A stretch of 64,000 nucleotides of DNA from Syncephalis fuscata (taxonomy: Eukaryota > Zoopagomycota > Zoopagomycetes > Zoopagales > Piptocephalidaceae). The notes beneath the pieces were generated by a model. The model saw only the letters and a list, made by a program, of their open reading frames with translations, was not told the origin of the DNA and ran no database searches. Position 1 is the first letter of the stretch. Every line of letters starts with the position of its first letter. Location: contig JAHLTZ010000003.1 of assembly GCA_025786725.1 (NCBI GenBank), positions 496,001 to 560,000 of the forward strand. Direction: 5' to 3'. Of the stretch, positions 23,235 through 39,552 are shown in pieces. Both the position numbers and the translations under genes were made by a program.

Positions 23235-24211
23235 TCAGACAGACTCGTCCAACAACCGCTCAATCTCTGGAATGAAGGAGAAAGGTTCTTCGTTGGGTGC
23301 ATACCGTTTTACGGGTTCACCATTACGATCAATAAGAACTATATGACAATGTTAAGCCATATAGATAGTAGGTAACAAATCATGCTTACCTTGGAAAAGT
23401 TCCACTTGATTGCATTAAACATAAAGCCTTTCTGCTTCTGCTTCAGGTAGACATAAAGCGGATGTGCATTAGAGCCGTTGACATCGATCTTGTCGAACAT
23501 ATCGAATTCCACGCCAAAGCCGGCGGCAAATTCTTTAATCTCTTCGTTGGTGCCCGGTTCTGTAATAAAAATTAGTCGTTTGTTTGCACATTGTTACAGT
23601 TTTTGATTTAAAAACTTACCTTGACTGCCGAACTGGTTGCAGGGAAAGCCGAGGATGCGCAAACCACGCTCGCGGTAGCGCTGATCGAGCTGAACTAGCT
23701 GGGTGTAGTTCAGCTAATATGCAATGATATTAAGCTGGTTAGCAATCGTAGCACATGCATATCTGCCTATAAACAACGTTACCTTTGTAAAACCTCACTT
23801 GGAGGCTACATTGACGACAAGGACAACCTGGCCACGGTATTGCTCCATGGACACCTCATTGCCATCAATGTCAAGGGCGGTAAAGTCGTAGAAATTCTAG
23901 TTGGTCAAAATAATTCAGTTAGAGTGGTTTTAAAAAAGATGTAACTGTTCTACCTTCGACGAATCCGCCATTGTTTCGTTGTTGTCGTCAGTCTCTTCTG
24001 GACTGATATCGGGTGTGTTCTGTTGCTGTGAAGTAAAAGATACAGTTTTGTCAGTTGCAGACAAACAAATACTTGAGGTAGATGGGTCGGGAGAAAGAAG
24101 TGTTCTACCGAGGGGTGCTAACGAATAACGATGGTAGTTGAGCTCGGAATAATGTAGGCCGATAAGAAAGGAAGGCCCAACAAGGCGAGCCAACCTCCAA
24201 GTTGGTTTCAT
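23235..24211 (-). CDS. glutathione peroxidase with in-frame TGA (selenocysteine)
   Basis: GPx reduces hydroperoxides, usually with glutathione or thioredoxin. Five exons: 24211-23954, 23896-23783, 23713-23620, 23559-23390 and 23338-23235. Family motifs are unmistakable: [10 protein letters not shown], then TGA, then [37 protein letters not shown]; and [15 protein letters not shown]. The only in-frame stop sits exactly at the catalytic Cys/Sec position (23797-23795), and the other catalytic residues Gln (CNQFG) and Trp (KWNF) are kept. The last exon needs one base at its start (23338). An N-terminal extension [14 protein letters not shown] looks like a mitochondrial presequence; an internal ATG (MADSSK) could give a cytosolic form, as in GPX4. 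Confidence 0.88.
23795..23797 (-). other. putative selenocysteine codon TGA
   Basis: TGA between GCC TCC AAG and GGT TTT ACA in exon 2. A single-base loss, the usual error in this window, cannot turn TGT or TGC into TGA while keeping both flanks in frame. Confidence 0.82.
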
Positions 24212-26150
24212 ACTCGACCTACACAACAACTGTATTAGTAATCTAGAACAAAAGCTATAGCAGTGTTGCAGTTGTCAAGCAAGCAGTAGCGAGCGAGACA
24301 GAGTGTCAGTTTGCATAAACAATGGATATGCTAGTGCACTACAACAAGCCATGACGTACCTCGAATAATGGGGAAAAGATATGACACCAATGTCTGGTGA
24401 ATCGAACAGTTTGTTATTGGAGTAAATAATAGAGTAGCCAACCATAATGCGATTATTAGCTATATTCGTTACAACTACACACATATTATCCATTTTAGCA
24501 ATAATATATAATTTATTTAGTTAATTGCCATTTCTGTTCTTTACTAACATATTTTAATAAATATGTGTCGTGTGCTGTTTAACATTACTATACAATTAAC
24601 TTTTATATTAATAATTTATTATTGGTTAATGTGCTCTGAAGTCTAAATAACTAGATTAAACACTACACATTTGTTCTAATAAACATGATGACGGATGGTG
24701 AGTGACATCAGCCATTAAAATGCTCATCATTGTAGATTCATTATCCAGTATGCATATACCCTTTATCCATCTATACCATTAAACATCATATACTCATACT
24801 ATACTATATATCGTCCTATGATGGATATCGAGCAGAAATGTAGTTTATATTGTTTAATGCAAAATAATCAAAGCCTTTATAGCTATTTGAACATAAGAAC
24901 AAGTATAAATACATTAACGATAAAATCATCGATAATACTGATTGTCCTGCAATGTAGCATCAGTGTTTATAGCACAGTAGTAATCAACTAATTGCCATAT
25001 CTACAATGTAATAAATATCATAGATTTATTGAATTTGTATGTATAATACCGTGCTTGTAACACTGTATATTAATATTTATCTCTTTGGTATTGGCGTATC
25101 AGTTATGATATGTATAGCACGCCTTCGACGTTTCTGTCGAAATTATAAGTAAATAGTTATCTTTAAATATATTGATTAGTTTTTGTTGATATTTCAAACG
25201 TTTATTTTTTAATTGATCCAGATGATGGCTAGCCAATAATTTTTGTAGCTTAGTAATGTGCAATGGCTATTGAAGGCTACGCCTATGTACAATTTGTTAT
25301 GTACACTTGAGCTTTTAAAAAGATTATAGCTACATTAACTACTGTAACAAGACAGTAGATAACCATCAGATTATAATAGTAAAGTGTTGCGCTATATACT
25401 GCACATTAATTATAGGCATACAACTAACAGCCAATAGTAAAATAAATAATGAAATTGTGTACAAATGACTTTGGCTTTGTTCATCTGGAAGCATCATTCT
25501 TACGCAACAGTATAAACGTCATAGTAGGCCGTAACGATAGCTTGTCAGTTACCAAGTAAATATTGTTGATACTACAAATCGCCGATCGAGTAAATAACCC
25601 ACCCATCAGTGTTCATTCTATTAGTCATACCATGCTTTAATGCATTGCAGGATATGACGTAACAGCTGCTAAATCTAAATTTGAACTTGATCATATTGAC
25701 CCAATCCGGTTTCAGCCGAAGACATCGTTAGTGATACGCACTGCAGAGCCGTTGTTTAAATTGCTTTGCAGAATGGCGTGCTGTATCATATAAGAACCGT
25801 GGAAACCGCAGTCTCACGCTTACTTGACACCCACACGTCTATCCAAAACCTTATACGTATACACGCCTAGTAGTTAGTTAGTACACGGCCAAGCAAAAGG
25901 CACCTATTGACACGGTCATCTACTTGCAGTATTGTCGCTTACTTTACTAAGTATCACGTGGATGCCTTGACACACTTGTCCGACAGCTTATTTCGCGTGA
26001 TTAGTACCTCTTGAATCGCAAGACCGACCACAAGCTTTATATTTCAACTCTCAGGCTCACTACTCTTATCGCTCTCTTTACAACATACATATACATTTCG
26101 TTTTTACCTTTGCATCGGCGATTACTTTAACACAACCTCTTTATTTCAAC
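24212..26150. other. 1.9-kb non-coding stretch between GPx and trehalase
   Basis: No gene recognised. It contains one copy of the dispersed GATGGTGAGTG repeat (about 24640-24780) and the trehalase promoter. Sequence from about 25640 is less AT-rich, with a CT-rich leader just before the trehalase ATG. Confidence 0.45.
24640..24780 (+). repeat. dispersed repeat, copy 1 of 3
   Basis: Shares with 28790-28930 and 58420-58560 the core aaACATG-(6 bases)-GGATGGTGAGTG. An upstream actacacattt is shared with the 58-kb copy, and a downstream gtagattcattattcagta-like segment with the 28-kb copy. The core reads as a start codon plus a few codons followed by a 5' splice site. Confidence 0.6.
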
Positions 26151-28638
26151 ATGGACACAACATCTGTAGATTCTGCAATTGTTCACGCTCATGCGAGTGA
26201 ATATTACTCGCGAGCGGATGTGCACCGTGTCCGAACTGTTCATGCCGTACGTAGACCAACCTAACCTATATTGCGGCAGTTAACGTTTATACATTTTCTA
26301 TGTTTACAGACACAGAGTCAAATTGGTATTAGTGCGGAATATCCAAGTAATACCTCTAGTTCGAATGCTAATCGTAAAAACTACCAGCGTCGTCGCCGTA
26401 CTTCTCATGGTAAGTGTCGAGACACGATTATCAGTGGCGCAATCGAGATGGTAGATAATGATAGGCGCATTACTAATGCAGCTATCGTTATCGGTGGTGG
26501 CACGAGTATGTACTTGTGTTACCGCTGATGCAGACAATTTGCTAATAGCAATCAATGTATCGTATTTAGATGAAAAATCGAATAAACCACGAAAGTTTCT
26601 TATCGATGTTGAAGAAACTAAGCGGCTTATTTTGGAACAAGAAGATACCGATGGTGATTTGCAAATTACCGTCAACGATGCCGGACCTAAAGTAATTAAT
26701 GTGGGCACAGCCGATTCTGCCGGCTATCGTAAATTTGATATTCGTGGCACTTACATGCTGTCAAATCTTTTACAAGAATTGGCACTGGCCAGTGGATATG
26801 GTCGAAGACATATTGTTATCGACGAGGCCCGTTTGAATGAAAATCCCGTCAATCGACTATCCCGTATGATTCGACATCATTTCTGGGACGGATTAACGCG
26901 GCGAATCGATGCGGATGGTTTAGAATTGATTTGTAAAGATCCAAAGAATCGAGGCAATGATCAACGGCCACGTATTTACGTACCACACGGTGATCCCGAT
27001 GCTTGGGAGTACTACACAGCAATTTCTGAGGCACGGCCACATCTTAACCTACAGGTGGAGAAGTTGCCGGAGGATATTACACCACAATGGGTCAAGAGCA
27101 TTAATGGCCATCCAGGTATTCTTGCGCTGGCCACACATCGCTGTATCGATATTAAAGGTGAATCTACGCTGGCTGCCGTGCCATTTGTCGTACCGGGTGG
27201 CCGATTTAATGAGATGTACGGATGGGACTCGTATTTTGTAGCACTTGGTCTATTGGCCGATGGACGTGTCGAATTGGCACGCGGTATGGTTGATAACTTT
27301 GCCTATCAGATTAAACATTATGGAAAAATACTCAATGCCAATCGTAGTTATTATTTGACCCGATCTCAGCCGCCTTTCCTGACTGATATGGCACTTAAAG
27401 TGTACGAACGACTGTCAGTCGATACGCCCGAAGAGAATCTTGCCTGGCTAACGGCCGCTTTGCACGCCGCCTTTAAGGAATACTACACTGTATGGATGGC
27501 TGAGCCACGACTCGACACTGTCTCTGGACTTTCGTGCTACCATCCAACGGGTATTGGTATGCCACCCGAGACAGAGGCCAGTCATTTTGATCATCTACTA
27601 GAACCGTATGCACGTAAGCTTGGCATAACACTTGCTGAGTATGTGATCGGTTATAATAATGGCAGCATTAAAGAGCCAGCACTTGATGCGTACTTTGTCC
27701 ACGATCGAGCAGTACGAGAAAGCGGTCATGACACGACCTATCGTCTTGAGAAACGCTGTGCAAATCTAGCTACAGTAGATTTGAATGCACTACTGTATAA
27801 ATTTGAAATAGATTTTGCTACAACTATACGCGATCTATACGACGATCAATTTGAAATGGCCGATGGTACTATTGCTCTAGTGCAGAATATTTTGATTTAG
27901 CTCAACACGACGTACACTTATCGATCGTTACTGCTGGGATGAAGCAACGGGACTTTATTACGACTACGACATTAAATTAAAGACAAAATCGACTTATGAA
28001 AGTGTCACCGCTTTTGGATGCTTTGGGCTGGTGCTGCAAGTACGGAACAAGCCGAGCGACTCGTCAAGAGTGCACTAGCGCGCTTTGAAGTCACCGGTGG
28101 ATTGGTCAGTGGCACAGAGTCATCCCGCGGTGCCATTTCACTTGATCGGCCCAACCGACAATGGGATTATCCGTATGGATGGGCTCCACATCAAATAATG
28201 GCATGGCGTGGTCTAGAAGAGTATGGATATGGTGAAGCAGCTAGTCGATTGGCCTACCGCTGGCTCTACACTATTACCCAGGCATTTGTTGATTTTAATG
28301 GTGTTGTGCCAGAAAAGTTTGACATTGTCAGTATGACCCATTTGGTCAAAGTTGAATATGGCAACGTAGGTGTCGATTTTAAACTAGTACCGCGCGAAGG
28401 ATTTGGCTGGATGAATGCCAGCTACCAAGTTGGTCTTACCTATCTTACATCGCATATGCGTCGTGCGCTTGGCACGTTAACAGCACCTGATCAATTCGGT
28501 AAATTCAGTCAAGTGAATGCTCATCAGCCTAGTCACTTGATGGTCGATTCACAAGCACCTGCCTCCGGTATGAACAGTGATGCGACCATTACCGCCAATA
28601 ACACAGCCACTGAAAGTGAAGGCGCAGTATCCGATTAA
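26151..28638 (+). CDS. NTH1: neutral trehalase
   Basis: Cytosolic GH37 enzyme that hydrolyses trehalose to glucose. Exons 26151-26246, 26310-26409 and 26570-28638. Exon 2 carries RRRRTSH, where the fungal PKA/14-3-3 site region lies. Next come [15 protein letters not shown] and the Ca-binding loop [17 protein letters not shown] of the regulatory domain. Catalytic-domain signatures are [17 protein letters not shown] and, near the end, [20 protein letters not shown]. Three one-base losses must be corrected: two between 27875 and 27912, where the frame otherwise stops at 27900, and one in T3 at 28022-28024. The restored order then continues [18 protein letters not shown] and GCFWAGAAS. Regulation by PKA and Ca is inferred from the family. 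Confidence 0.92.
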
Positions 28639-29496
28639 TGATAATTGTCTTTATTTTTGTTTATTAATGTTTAATGAACTGTAGTTGATTTGCTTTTTAA
28701 CTGTATAGCTGTAACTGTGCATTATTTGATTATAACCAAAACAATTCAATTGTAGTGTAATTGGGTGTTAAATGACTATATTTACTAATATTTGCGTAAT
28801 TAAACTAGACTTCCAATCTATTGAACATGATGATGGATGGTGAGTGGAATCAATGATCAAATACTCAGCATAGTAGATTTATTATTCAGTATAATGTATA
28901 TCATTGTATATTCACTTAAAATGGCTGTATTCAAAATTATTTCTAATTTGTTGTTGACTTTATTGTAATAAATCTGCATTACATGATAAACAATGCAATG
29001 ATATAGTTAAATAAAGAATATATGTATACCGTATAATAAATCTATAATAAGCATTTCAATTCCTGATATCATTCTAGATGGTGAGTAATTTAATTATTAT
29101 TTAATTATTTAATTATTTAATTATTATTGGATCCTGATTGCTCCTTTTTCATCTTGTGTCTATAGCAAGTTGAATACGATTTTTTCTATATTGCTGTCAA
29201 AAAAAAATTCATTGATAGCCTGTTATTCTACCATTCACGCACATACTACTGTTCTAGTCTGTCTAGTGCGCAGAAACAAGCCTTTATAACGTTACTATTA
29301 CTAATAGCTTAATAGTAACAATAGTAATCGTGCTCTTTTACTGTATACGCGTAAAGAATCCACGCGTCGTTACTATTATTATTATTATTATTGTATAAGC
29401 GCACCCATAGTCAAAGTCTGCTTAATACACGTCGACTGCGTTGTATATCAAGATCTAGACAACGACCGTCTACTTTCGTAGATATCTATTTAAATT
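28639..29496. other. intergenic region, trehalase to ISWI
   Basis: AT-rich. Holds the second dispersed-repeat copy, an (AATT/TTATT)n-like run near 29090-29125 and a (TTA)n run near 29374-29392. No gene seen. Confidence 0.45.
28790..28930 (+). repeat. dispersed repeat, copy 2 of 3
   Basis: Core aacATGATGATGGATGGTGAGTGG at about 28824, closest to copy 1 at 24683. A shorter GATGGTGAGTAA occurs again near 29080. Confidence 0.6.
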
Positions 29497-33703
<4,207 letters not shown>

Positions 33704-33704
33704 T

Positions 33705-33760
33705 ACACACACACACAGAGAGAGAAAGAGAAAGAAGAAAGAAAGAGAAAGAGAGAGATC
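33705..33760 (+). repeat. (CA)n/(GA)n tract after the ISWI stop
   Basis: A short CA repeat followed by a purine tract in the ISWI 3' UTR, between the convergent ISWI and PDI genes. Confidence 0.8.
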
Positions 33761-33872
33761 TATTTGAGATAAAGCGAATAAAAACTAGCTATTATTTTAC
33801 TCATGATTTAGTTATAGATTAATTCATTTGAATTTATTCAATTTAAACGATAGTATTGTCGTTCTATACCTA

Positions 33873-36530
33873 TCATATGGATGTATAGCTATAATCCAAT
33901 TTAATCGGCTTTAGGTCCACACGTGAATAGGTGCTTTCACCAGTACTACGCTTAACCATATAGGCCAATACACCGAATACACCCACAATGCCGATAAAGG
34001 CAAGGAATGGATTATTAATAGCGGCCGACTAGTTAAATAGTTATAGTAGTTATAAGTTATAAAGGTAGTTAGAAATAAAGGATTACTTACACCAGCACGT
34101 GTTAACTTCTTAACACCGCCCTTAAGTGTCCAACAAATGCGCCCAACATACTCTTTGCCTAATAAATAGTTATTTATCAATTAGATCGTCTATATTACTC
34201 TTAGTAATGCTATACTTACTTGTAATTTATGTGATTGGGCTGCTTCAAGATAACTGGCTATCTTATCCTTTTAATAGTAAACTTAACATTATCGGCATCT
34301 TTGTCAAAGTATTCTTCCTCCTAATAATAACAATACATTTTGTATCAATATAACAAATATTAAATGGTATCAATCAATTCAATTACCTTATGGTTAATAA
34401 TGACCATACTTGGTAAATTACCATCATTAATATTAAATGTGGTAGACACGTAAGATTCGTATTCTGTAGCATCAATCCAGCCAAATAATACAAGTGGTTT
34501 TGAGGAATCAGTTATTTACCGGAGGCTTTCTTATCGCTATCGGAATACATATGACTGATGGCGGCCGTTTTCAATTCATTTTTAACTCGCTCAAATCCCG
34601 TACGTTTTGGAGCAAATAGGCCCAGAACAACCCATGAATTCTCGTTAAAACCACTACCAAGAATACGTTTAGCATTGCCGGCATTAATAGGGATCAAGGC
34701 TGGATAGCGATGCTCTTCAATGAATTCTCTTATTGCCAACTTATCCGTAAGTGATCCGGTATAAGGAATGGCTCGTTCGTCTTTGTAAACAACTAGACCA
34801 GAGGTTGTTTTCACGTTCAATTGCTTAGCCAACGCAGTGTCGGTAGTGTGATAGTAGGATGCAACAGCGAAAAGACTACGAGCTACATTGCTATAGGTCT
34901 AGATGGGTCATTTCCTTTTTAGTATTTGATTTCATTTAGCTAGTTCTCTACCAATTAATACTTACATCCATGGCAGCGCTCTTGGTCTCTGGATCAACCA
35001 TAATGATCATAACTTCGTTTTGTTTGCTGACCTCGGGCCATTCCTTTGCTTCAATCTTGGTGATTTGGGCACTACGTTACATTAATAATGGTTAGATGAT
35101 GGTTTCAATAACCAATATGGATCATTTCACCATTAATACTGACCCTGCGGCCTTCATGGCAAATGCTTTCAATGCATCCAGTGTACGGGCACCAATATAC
35201 TCGCTTGAAACGCCATCTACAACACTATAGTTGCATTTGTGCATTAAGCAAATAACACAAAGCATGATAACTCTATTGTATAGACATAATAAAAGGATAC
35301 AGCTTAAGTGTTGGATATCCCTTGATATCGAATTGAGCACATATATCTATAGTATAATTAATATTAGCATTGGTGATTCTATTGCGGCTATATTAAAATA
35401 CTCGCCTTTCTCTACTGTACAATCCACACTACCAACGTTAACCTTTCCTTTAAGAACTTGGCCCAATTCAACCCATGTTGGTGCCAATTGTTGACAGTAG
35501 CCACACCAAGGTGCATAGAACTTGAGGAACCATGCACCGTTATTGCCATTGACCATCTAATAGATTCCCATGATCCATTAGATAATATTCAAAGTGAAAA
35601 AAATACTATGCTTACCTCTTCGAATGAGGCACTACTTAATGCTATGGCATGTCCATTTGGATTGGCCAAAACACCATCTGTAGACTGGTCTTGATGATCC
35701 TTTTGTTTAGTAGATTTATCTGTTTTAGGAGTAGTTTCTTTGGGTGGCAACTTGTCTTCCTTTGGCTATACCACAGTTAGTTGTGGATGCAAATTGTGTA
35801 AGTGATTAAAATAGTGGCACTTACTTTAGGTGCAGTTTCCTTGGTAGCTGGTGGTTTGCTTTCTGTTTCCTTTTTAATATGCTTCAATAGTTGATCTTCA
35901 ACAAAAGTGCTCATTAGCTCGAGTGTGGGCTCTTGAACGTATTCTTCTTCCCGATCGCCGTTGTTGTACCTATTGTTAATATTGTTAATATACCGCATCT
36001 TTATCAGATAAATAATACTAACATCACCATTGTAGGAAAGCCAGTAATGTCATGGCGTTCACACAAATCTATTATTGATATGTTAAATAGATATAATCAA
36101 CAGGTCAATTAACTCACCAGCCTCTGCTATACAATTGATTTCAGCTAGATGGAAATTCTTTGTTTCCGAGTATTTATGTGATAGCTCGACCCAGATTGGA
36201 GCTATTACACACAATAATAAACTTTTATTAATAAAAATACATTTAACGGAAATTAAGAAATAAATACTTGCCCATTTTTTTACAGTGCTTGCATTTTGGC
36301 GAGTAATGTTTAACAAACCTATTTATTGAATAGAGATGGTCAAGTTAGATTGGCGCTACACGTAGTGATAGTATTTACCATAAGCCTGCTGATACTGTTT
36401 CTGTAAAATTCTTTTCGCCTAAAGGAACACTAAGACTATCCTCGGCTCCAGAAAGCGGAAGAGCCACAGTTAGGCCAGTAAGGCAAAAGGCTAACAACGA
36501 AAACAACATAGTGGTTGCTGATCGCCTCAT
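33873..36530 (-). CDS. ER transmembrane protein disulfide isomerase (TMX3/Eps1-like)
   Basis: Multi-exon thioredoxin-fold protein on the secretory route. Start MRRSATTMLFSLLAFCLTG (signal peptide). The first domain has a CKHC site (FVKHYSPKCKHCKKM) followed by APIWVELSHKYS; the second has CGYC (WFLKFYAPWCGYCQQLAP, then WVELGQVLKGKVNVGSVDC). Between them is a Lys/Pro/Glu linker. Redox-inactive thioredoxin-like segments follow (TSGLVVYKDERAIPYTG, ALIPINAGNAKRILGSGF), and the C-terminal exon has one membrane span, FLAFIGIVGVFGVLAYMV, with a short polar tail. Two CxxC domains plus a C-terminal anchor fit TMX3/Eps1-like PDIs better than soluble Pdi1; I see no KDEL. One intron (donor near 36270) starts with GC. 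Middle exon borders are approximate. Confidence 0.8.
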
Positions 36531-36905
36531 CAGAAACAATAATAAACTTATATACTAATAATAGTAAAAGTAATGATAGTAGCAGCAATGAGTGTTGACA
36601 AAACTAACTACAAAGTAGAAAATAGTAGAAAGGGAAGAGAAAGCAACAATCGTGTCGGAGTAAAGTTAACTACGCAACAATGGTTAAGGCCCGAGTGTTT
36701 GAGAACTAGCCATTTTTGTAAATGATGTTGGGACCATTTACAATAAAAATAGAGTCGACATCCAATAAAGCTAATTTGTATTACAGTTTATTCTTTGTTT
36801 TTTGATATTTAATCAATAAAGTGTGGCGATTAACACCAACTTAAGTAAAGAAAGCTAGCTTATATCATAATACGTTATTTATTCAGAGCAAACAGTAAAA
36901 ACCAT
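36531..36905. other. intergenic spacer PDI / LPMO
   Basis: Promoter side of the PDI gene and 3' side of the LPMO gene, both on the minus strand. A purine-rich run lies near 36605-36640. No gene. Confidence 0.45.
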
Positions 36906-38075
36906 TTAATTTTCATCCTTCTTGCTCTTGGATTTACCCTTCTTATTCTTCTTGTGAGACTTTTTGTCAGTCTTGGACTTGGACTTGGGCTCGGGCTCGG
37001 CTTCATTGTTGGTCGTGTCGTCTGAAGTGTCGGTCTCATTTTCAGCCTTCTTGTCAGACCTGGTTGGCGTCTTTTCTGGTTGGGTATCAGAATCCACATC
37101 ACCACCAGTTGTGGTATCATTGTCTGCACCAGCATCAGGCTTGGTCGGCTCAAATGTGTCCTTGCCATCAGCGGTAGTAGGGGTCAGTTTTTTATCGTTG
37201 TATTTACCGCCAGTGCCACCACGGGGATCGGCACTTGTAGCGATGAAAAAGCCTGGCATATCTTTGCCAGTTGGGCCCAAATCGGTACGCTTTTTCTTTC
37301 TGGCTCCATTGTTATCGGCGAATTTACTAGCAACAAATTTTGACCATGGAATTTTGGTCGGTGGCTTAACTGCGCCTGGCTTACCGCCACCAGCCTCACC
37401 TACAACGGTACCCTCGGTAGTTGCTGTGGAGCCAGCAGGAATAGTAACAATTTTACGCTTGTTAAAGTTCTCCTTGCCATCCTGCGATGCATCCTTGTTG
37501 GCCCATCGAGGGAATTCGGGTGCACCAGAGGTACGAGCAAGCATGAGTTCCGGTCCAGTTAAACTACCAGTGGGTGAGCCGCCAGTAATTTCAATATCGG
37601 CACAATTCATATAGTATTCTGAGTTACCACCGGCGTTGATAAATGTCCAGGTAAACAGCGCTTTACCGTTACGTGCTCCCTTTGGAATTGGAACTGTGTA
37701 GCGGTAAGGAGCAATGCCCATAAAGCACATATCGATGATGGTTCGAGTAACAACCCACGTCTTTCCGTTATCGTAAGAAAAAGCGAATTGGCAATGTCCA
37801 CCCATGTGTGGACTACCTTGCATGAATTCAACGATAAAGTCTTGTCCCGCAGTGTAGCGCGCAGTAACAGGCCCTTCTTTTTGGAATCGGCAAGGATATT
37901 TACCGGGGGCGCCACCGCCAAATAAAGCACCATCAGGATGCGGTGCAACTTGGCCATATCCTTTATTACGTGGATCACCGCGAGGAATTGGAGAGAAAAG
38001 CTGCATATGGCCAGAGACGCATTGCAAAGCGCTCAATGCCAGAAGAGTGGCGCCGCTGAGTTTGTTCCAAAACAT
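36906..38075 (-). CDS. secreted lytic polysaccharide monooxygenase, AA11-like (chitin)
   Basis: Copper enzyme that oxidatively cleaves chitin. One intact exon of 389 residues. The signal peptide ends at ...LQCVSG, so the mature protein begins with His (HMQLFSPIPRGDPRN), as copper His-brace enzymes need; the second ligand is probably in SPHMGGHCQFAFSYDNGK. Cysteines in YPCRF, GGHCQF, DMCFMG and MNCADIEITGG fit the AA11 disulfide frame. The catalytic domain (about 200 residues) is followed by a Gly/Ala/Pro linker and a strongly charged tail of Asp/Glu/Thr then Lys/Ser repeats, which could bind an acidic wall polymer. The LPMO class is firm; the AA11 subfamily is by motif only. Confidence 0.87.
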   Translation of the reverse strand: MFWNKLSGATLLALSALQCVSGHMQLFSPIPRGDPRNKGYGQVAPHPDGALFGGGAPGKYPCRFQKEGPVTARYTAGQDFIVEFMQGSPHMGGHCQFAFSYDNGKTWVVTRTIIDMCFMGIAPYRYTVPIPKGARNGKALFTWTFINAGGNSEYYMNCADIEITGGSPTGSLTGPELMLARTSGAPEFPRWANKDASQDGKENFNKRKIVTIPAGSTATTEGTVVGEAGGGKPGAVKPPTKIPWSKFVASKFADNNGARKKKRTDLGPTGKDMPGFFIATSADPRGGTGGKYNDKKLTPTTADGKDTFEPTKPDAGADNDTTTGGDVDSDTQPEKTPTRSDKKAENETDTSDDTTNNEAEPEPKSKSKTDKKSHKKNKKGKSKSKKDEN

Positions 38076-39552
38076 AGTGGATAGTAGACGTAAAAGTTAA
38101 TAGAGTTATCGTTCGGCAGTCCAGCTGCAAGTGAATGGTTAGTGCGTATGGGTGATATTGGTGTTGTGTTGGTGGGTGCGTTTAAGCTCGTATTTATATA
38201 TTGTCTTTCTCCATGGCTATGCTTTCTAAATAATAAACAACAATTACGTTAGTAGAGGGCCGTATCGGATAGTTAATTGGTCAAATTTCTATAATTGGAC
38301 CTGAAAATTGGTGTATTGTGGTATTTAATATTTCCTAAACATTAAGGCTACACACGTAATACGTTTACAGTTACACTCTGGCTCGGTTATCCTTTTGTAT
38401 AGACCCTCGCTTTTAAAGAGAATTTTATTACAACCGATCAGTTTACTCGCCCAAAACCATGAAACAAAATCACGCTGGGGTTATTACACTATGTTACCGG
38501 CAATGAAACAATTTGTACACCAAATAATCCACATACCAAAAACGGCAAATTTTGAAATAAGGACTTGTGGAAAGGGGCGACAAGGTTAAAAAAATCATCA
38601 TACTATTGCCGTTTATGCCAATAAGAAACTGTATATCTGTGGCCTTGAGTATCGTTTAAAAGACAACGAATGGCTATTGTTAAGATCTTGTCTATGAGAA
38701 TAGACAGTGTAGCACGTTTACTCATACATTGTGTCATACATACTTGTCACAACTAAACCATTCTATAGCAGCAATTATACTGGGTAGCGTGTTTAATGTG
38801 AATCACAATTTGAATCATTTGTTATTTTGATTGTTATAAAATCTATATAAAAGCAATATTATAAGTAAATATGAGTATCTATTACAGAAGAAATGATATT
38901 TTAATGTGTTGCAATTGCTGGAAACCGTTATAATTGCTTTTAAGCTCATCACCTTTGCTAGAGCTTTATTTAGTGTGCTGGCCCATACCAACAAAGCACT
39001 GATATAATCTATACCATTTGAAATAAACATTTATGTAGACTTGTATTTTATTTTAAAATTGAACAATCAATGACATCAATGACTGGATAAAATGTTTCTA
39101 TTAGCAGAAGGATTATTAACCATTGTATTACAAGTAGTACATATTGTACGACCAACTTTGATAATTACAACTCGGATTTTAACAATGTATGGTTCTGCAG
39201 TGGTATACGCGAATGCAGCACCTATGTAAACTCAGTGCGTTATCTTTTCTATACGAATAACCGGCTACAATATTTGATAGTATAGTTATATGGACCAAAT
39301 GTTATGGGCTGTTTGGAATACATATAGGCATTGGGAATTGATTTTGTCGGTAAAAGTGACGGTAGAAGCATAATGGCGCATTGTCACTGTTTCTTTAAAA
39401 CCAATAGATTTAGTTTGCGACGTGTAGTTGAGCTGTGTAATGGTGCTGTATAGACTTGTATGCGGATCCCTACCACCTATGTATCGGATTATTTATAATA
39501 AACACATACCATCTTCCATTCTATTTATTTCTTTTAACAATCCAGTATTAAC
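38076..39552. other. non-coding stretch between LPMO and short microexon gene
   Basis: Promoter of the LPMO gene (TATA-like tatttatata near 38192) and further AT-rich sequence. Short open frames near 38395 and 38815 carry no recognisable content. Confidence 0.45.

Noticed and set aside
23795-23797. Nonsense mutation making GPx a pseudogene
   Set aside because: The TGA is exactly at the redox-active position, and all other catalytic residues and splice sites are intact.
36964-37614. 216-codon plus-strand frame over the LPMO gene
   Set aside because: Antisense shadow of an intact, well-supported LPMO exon.
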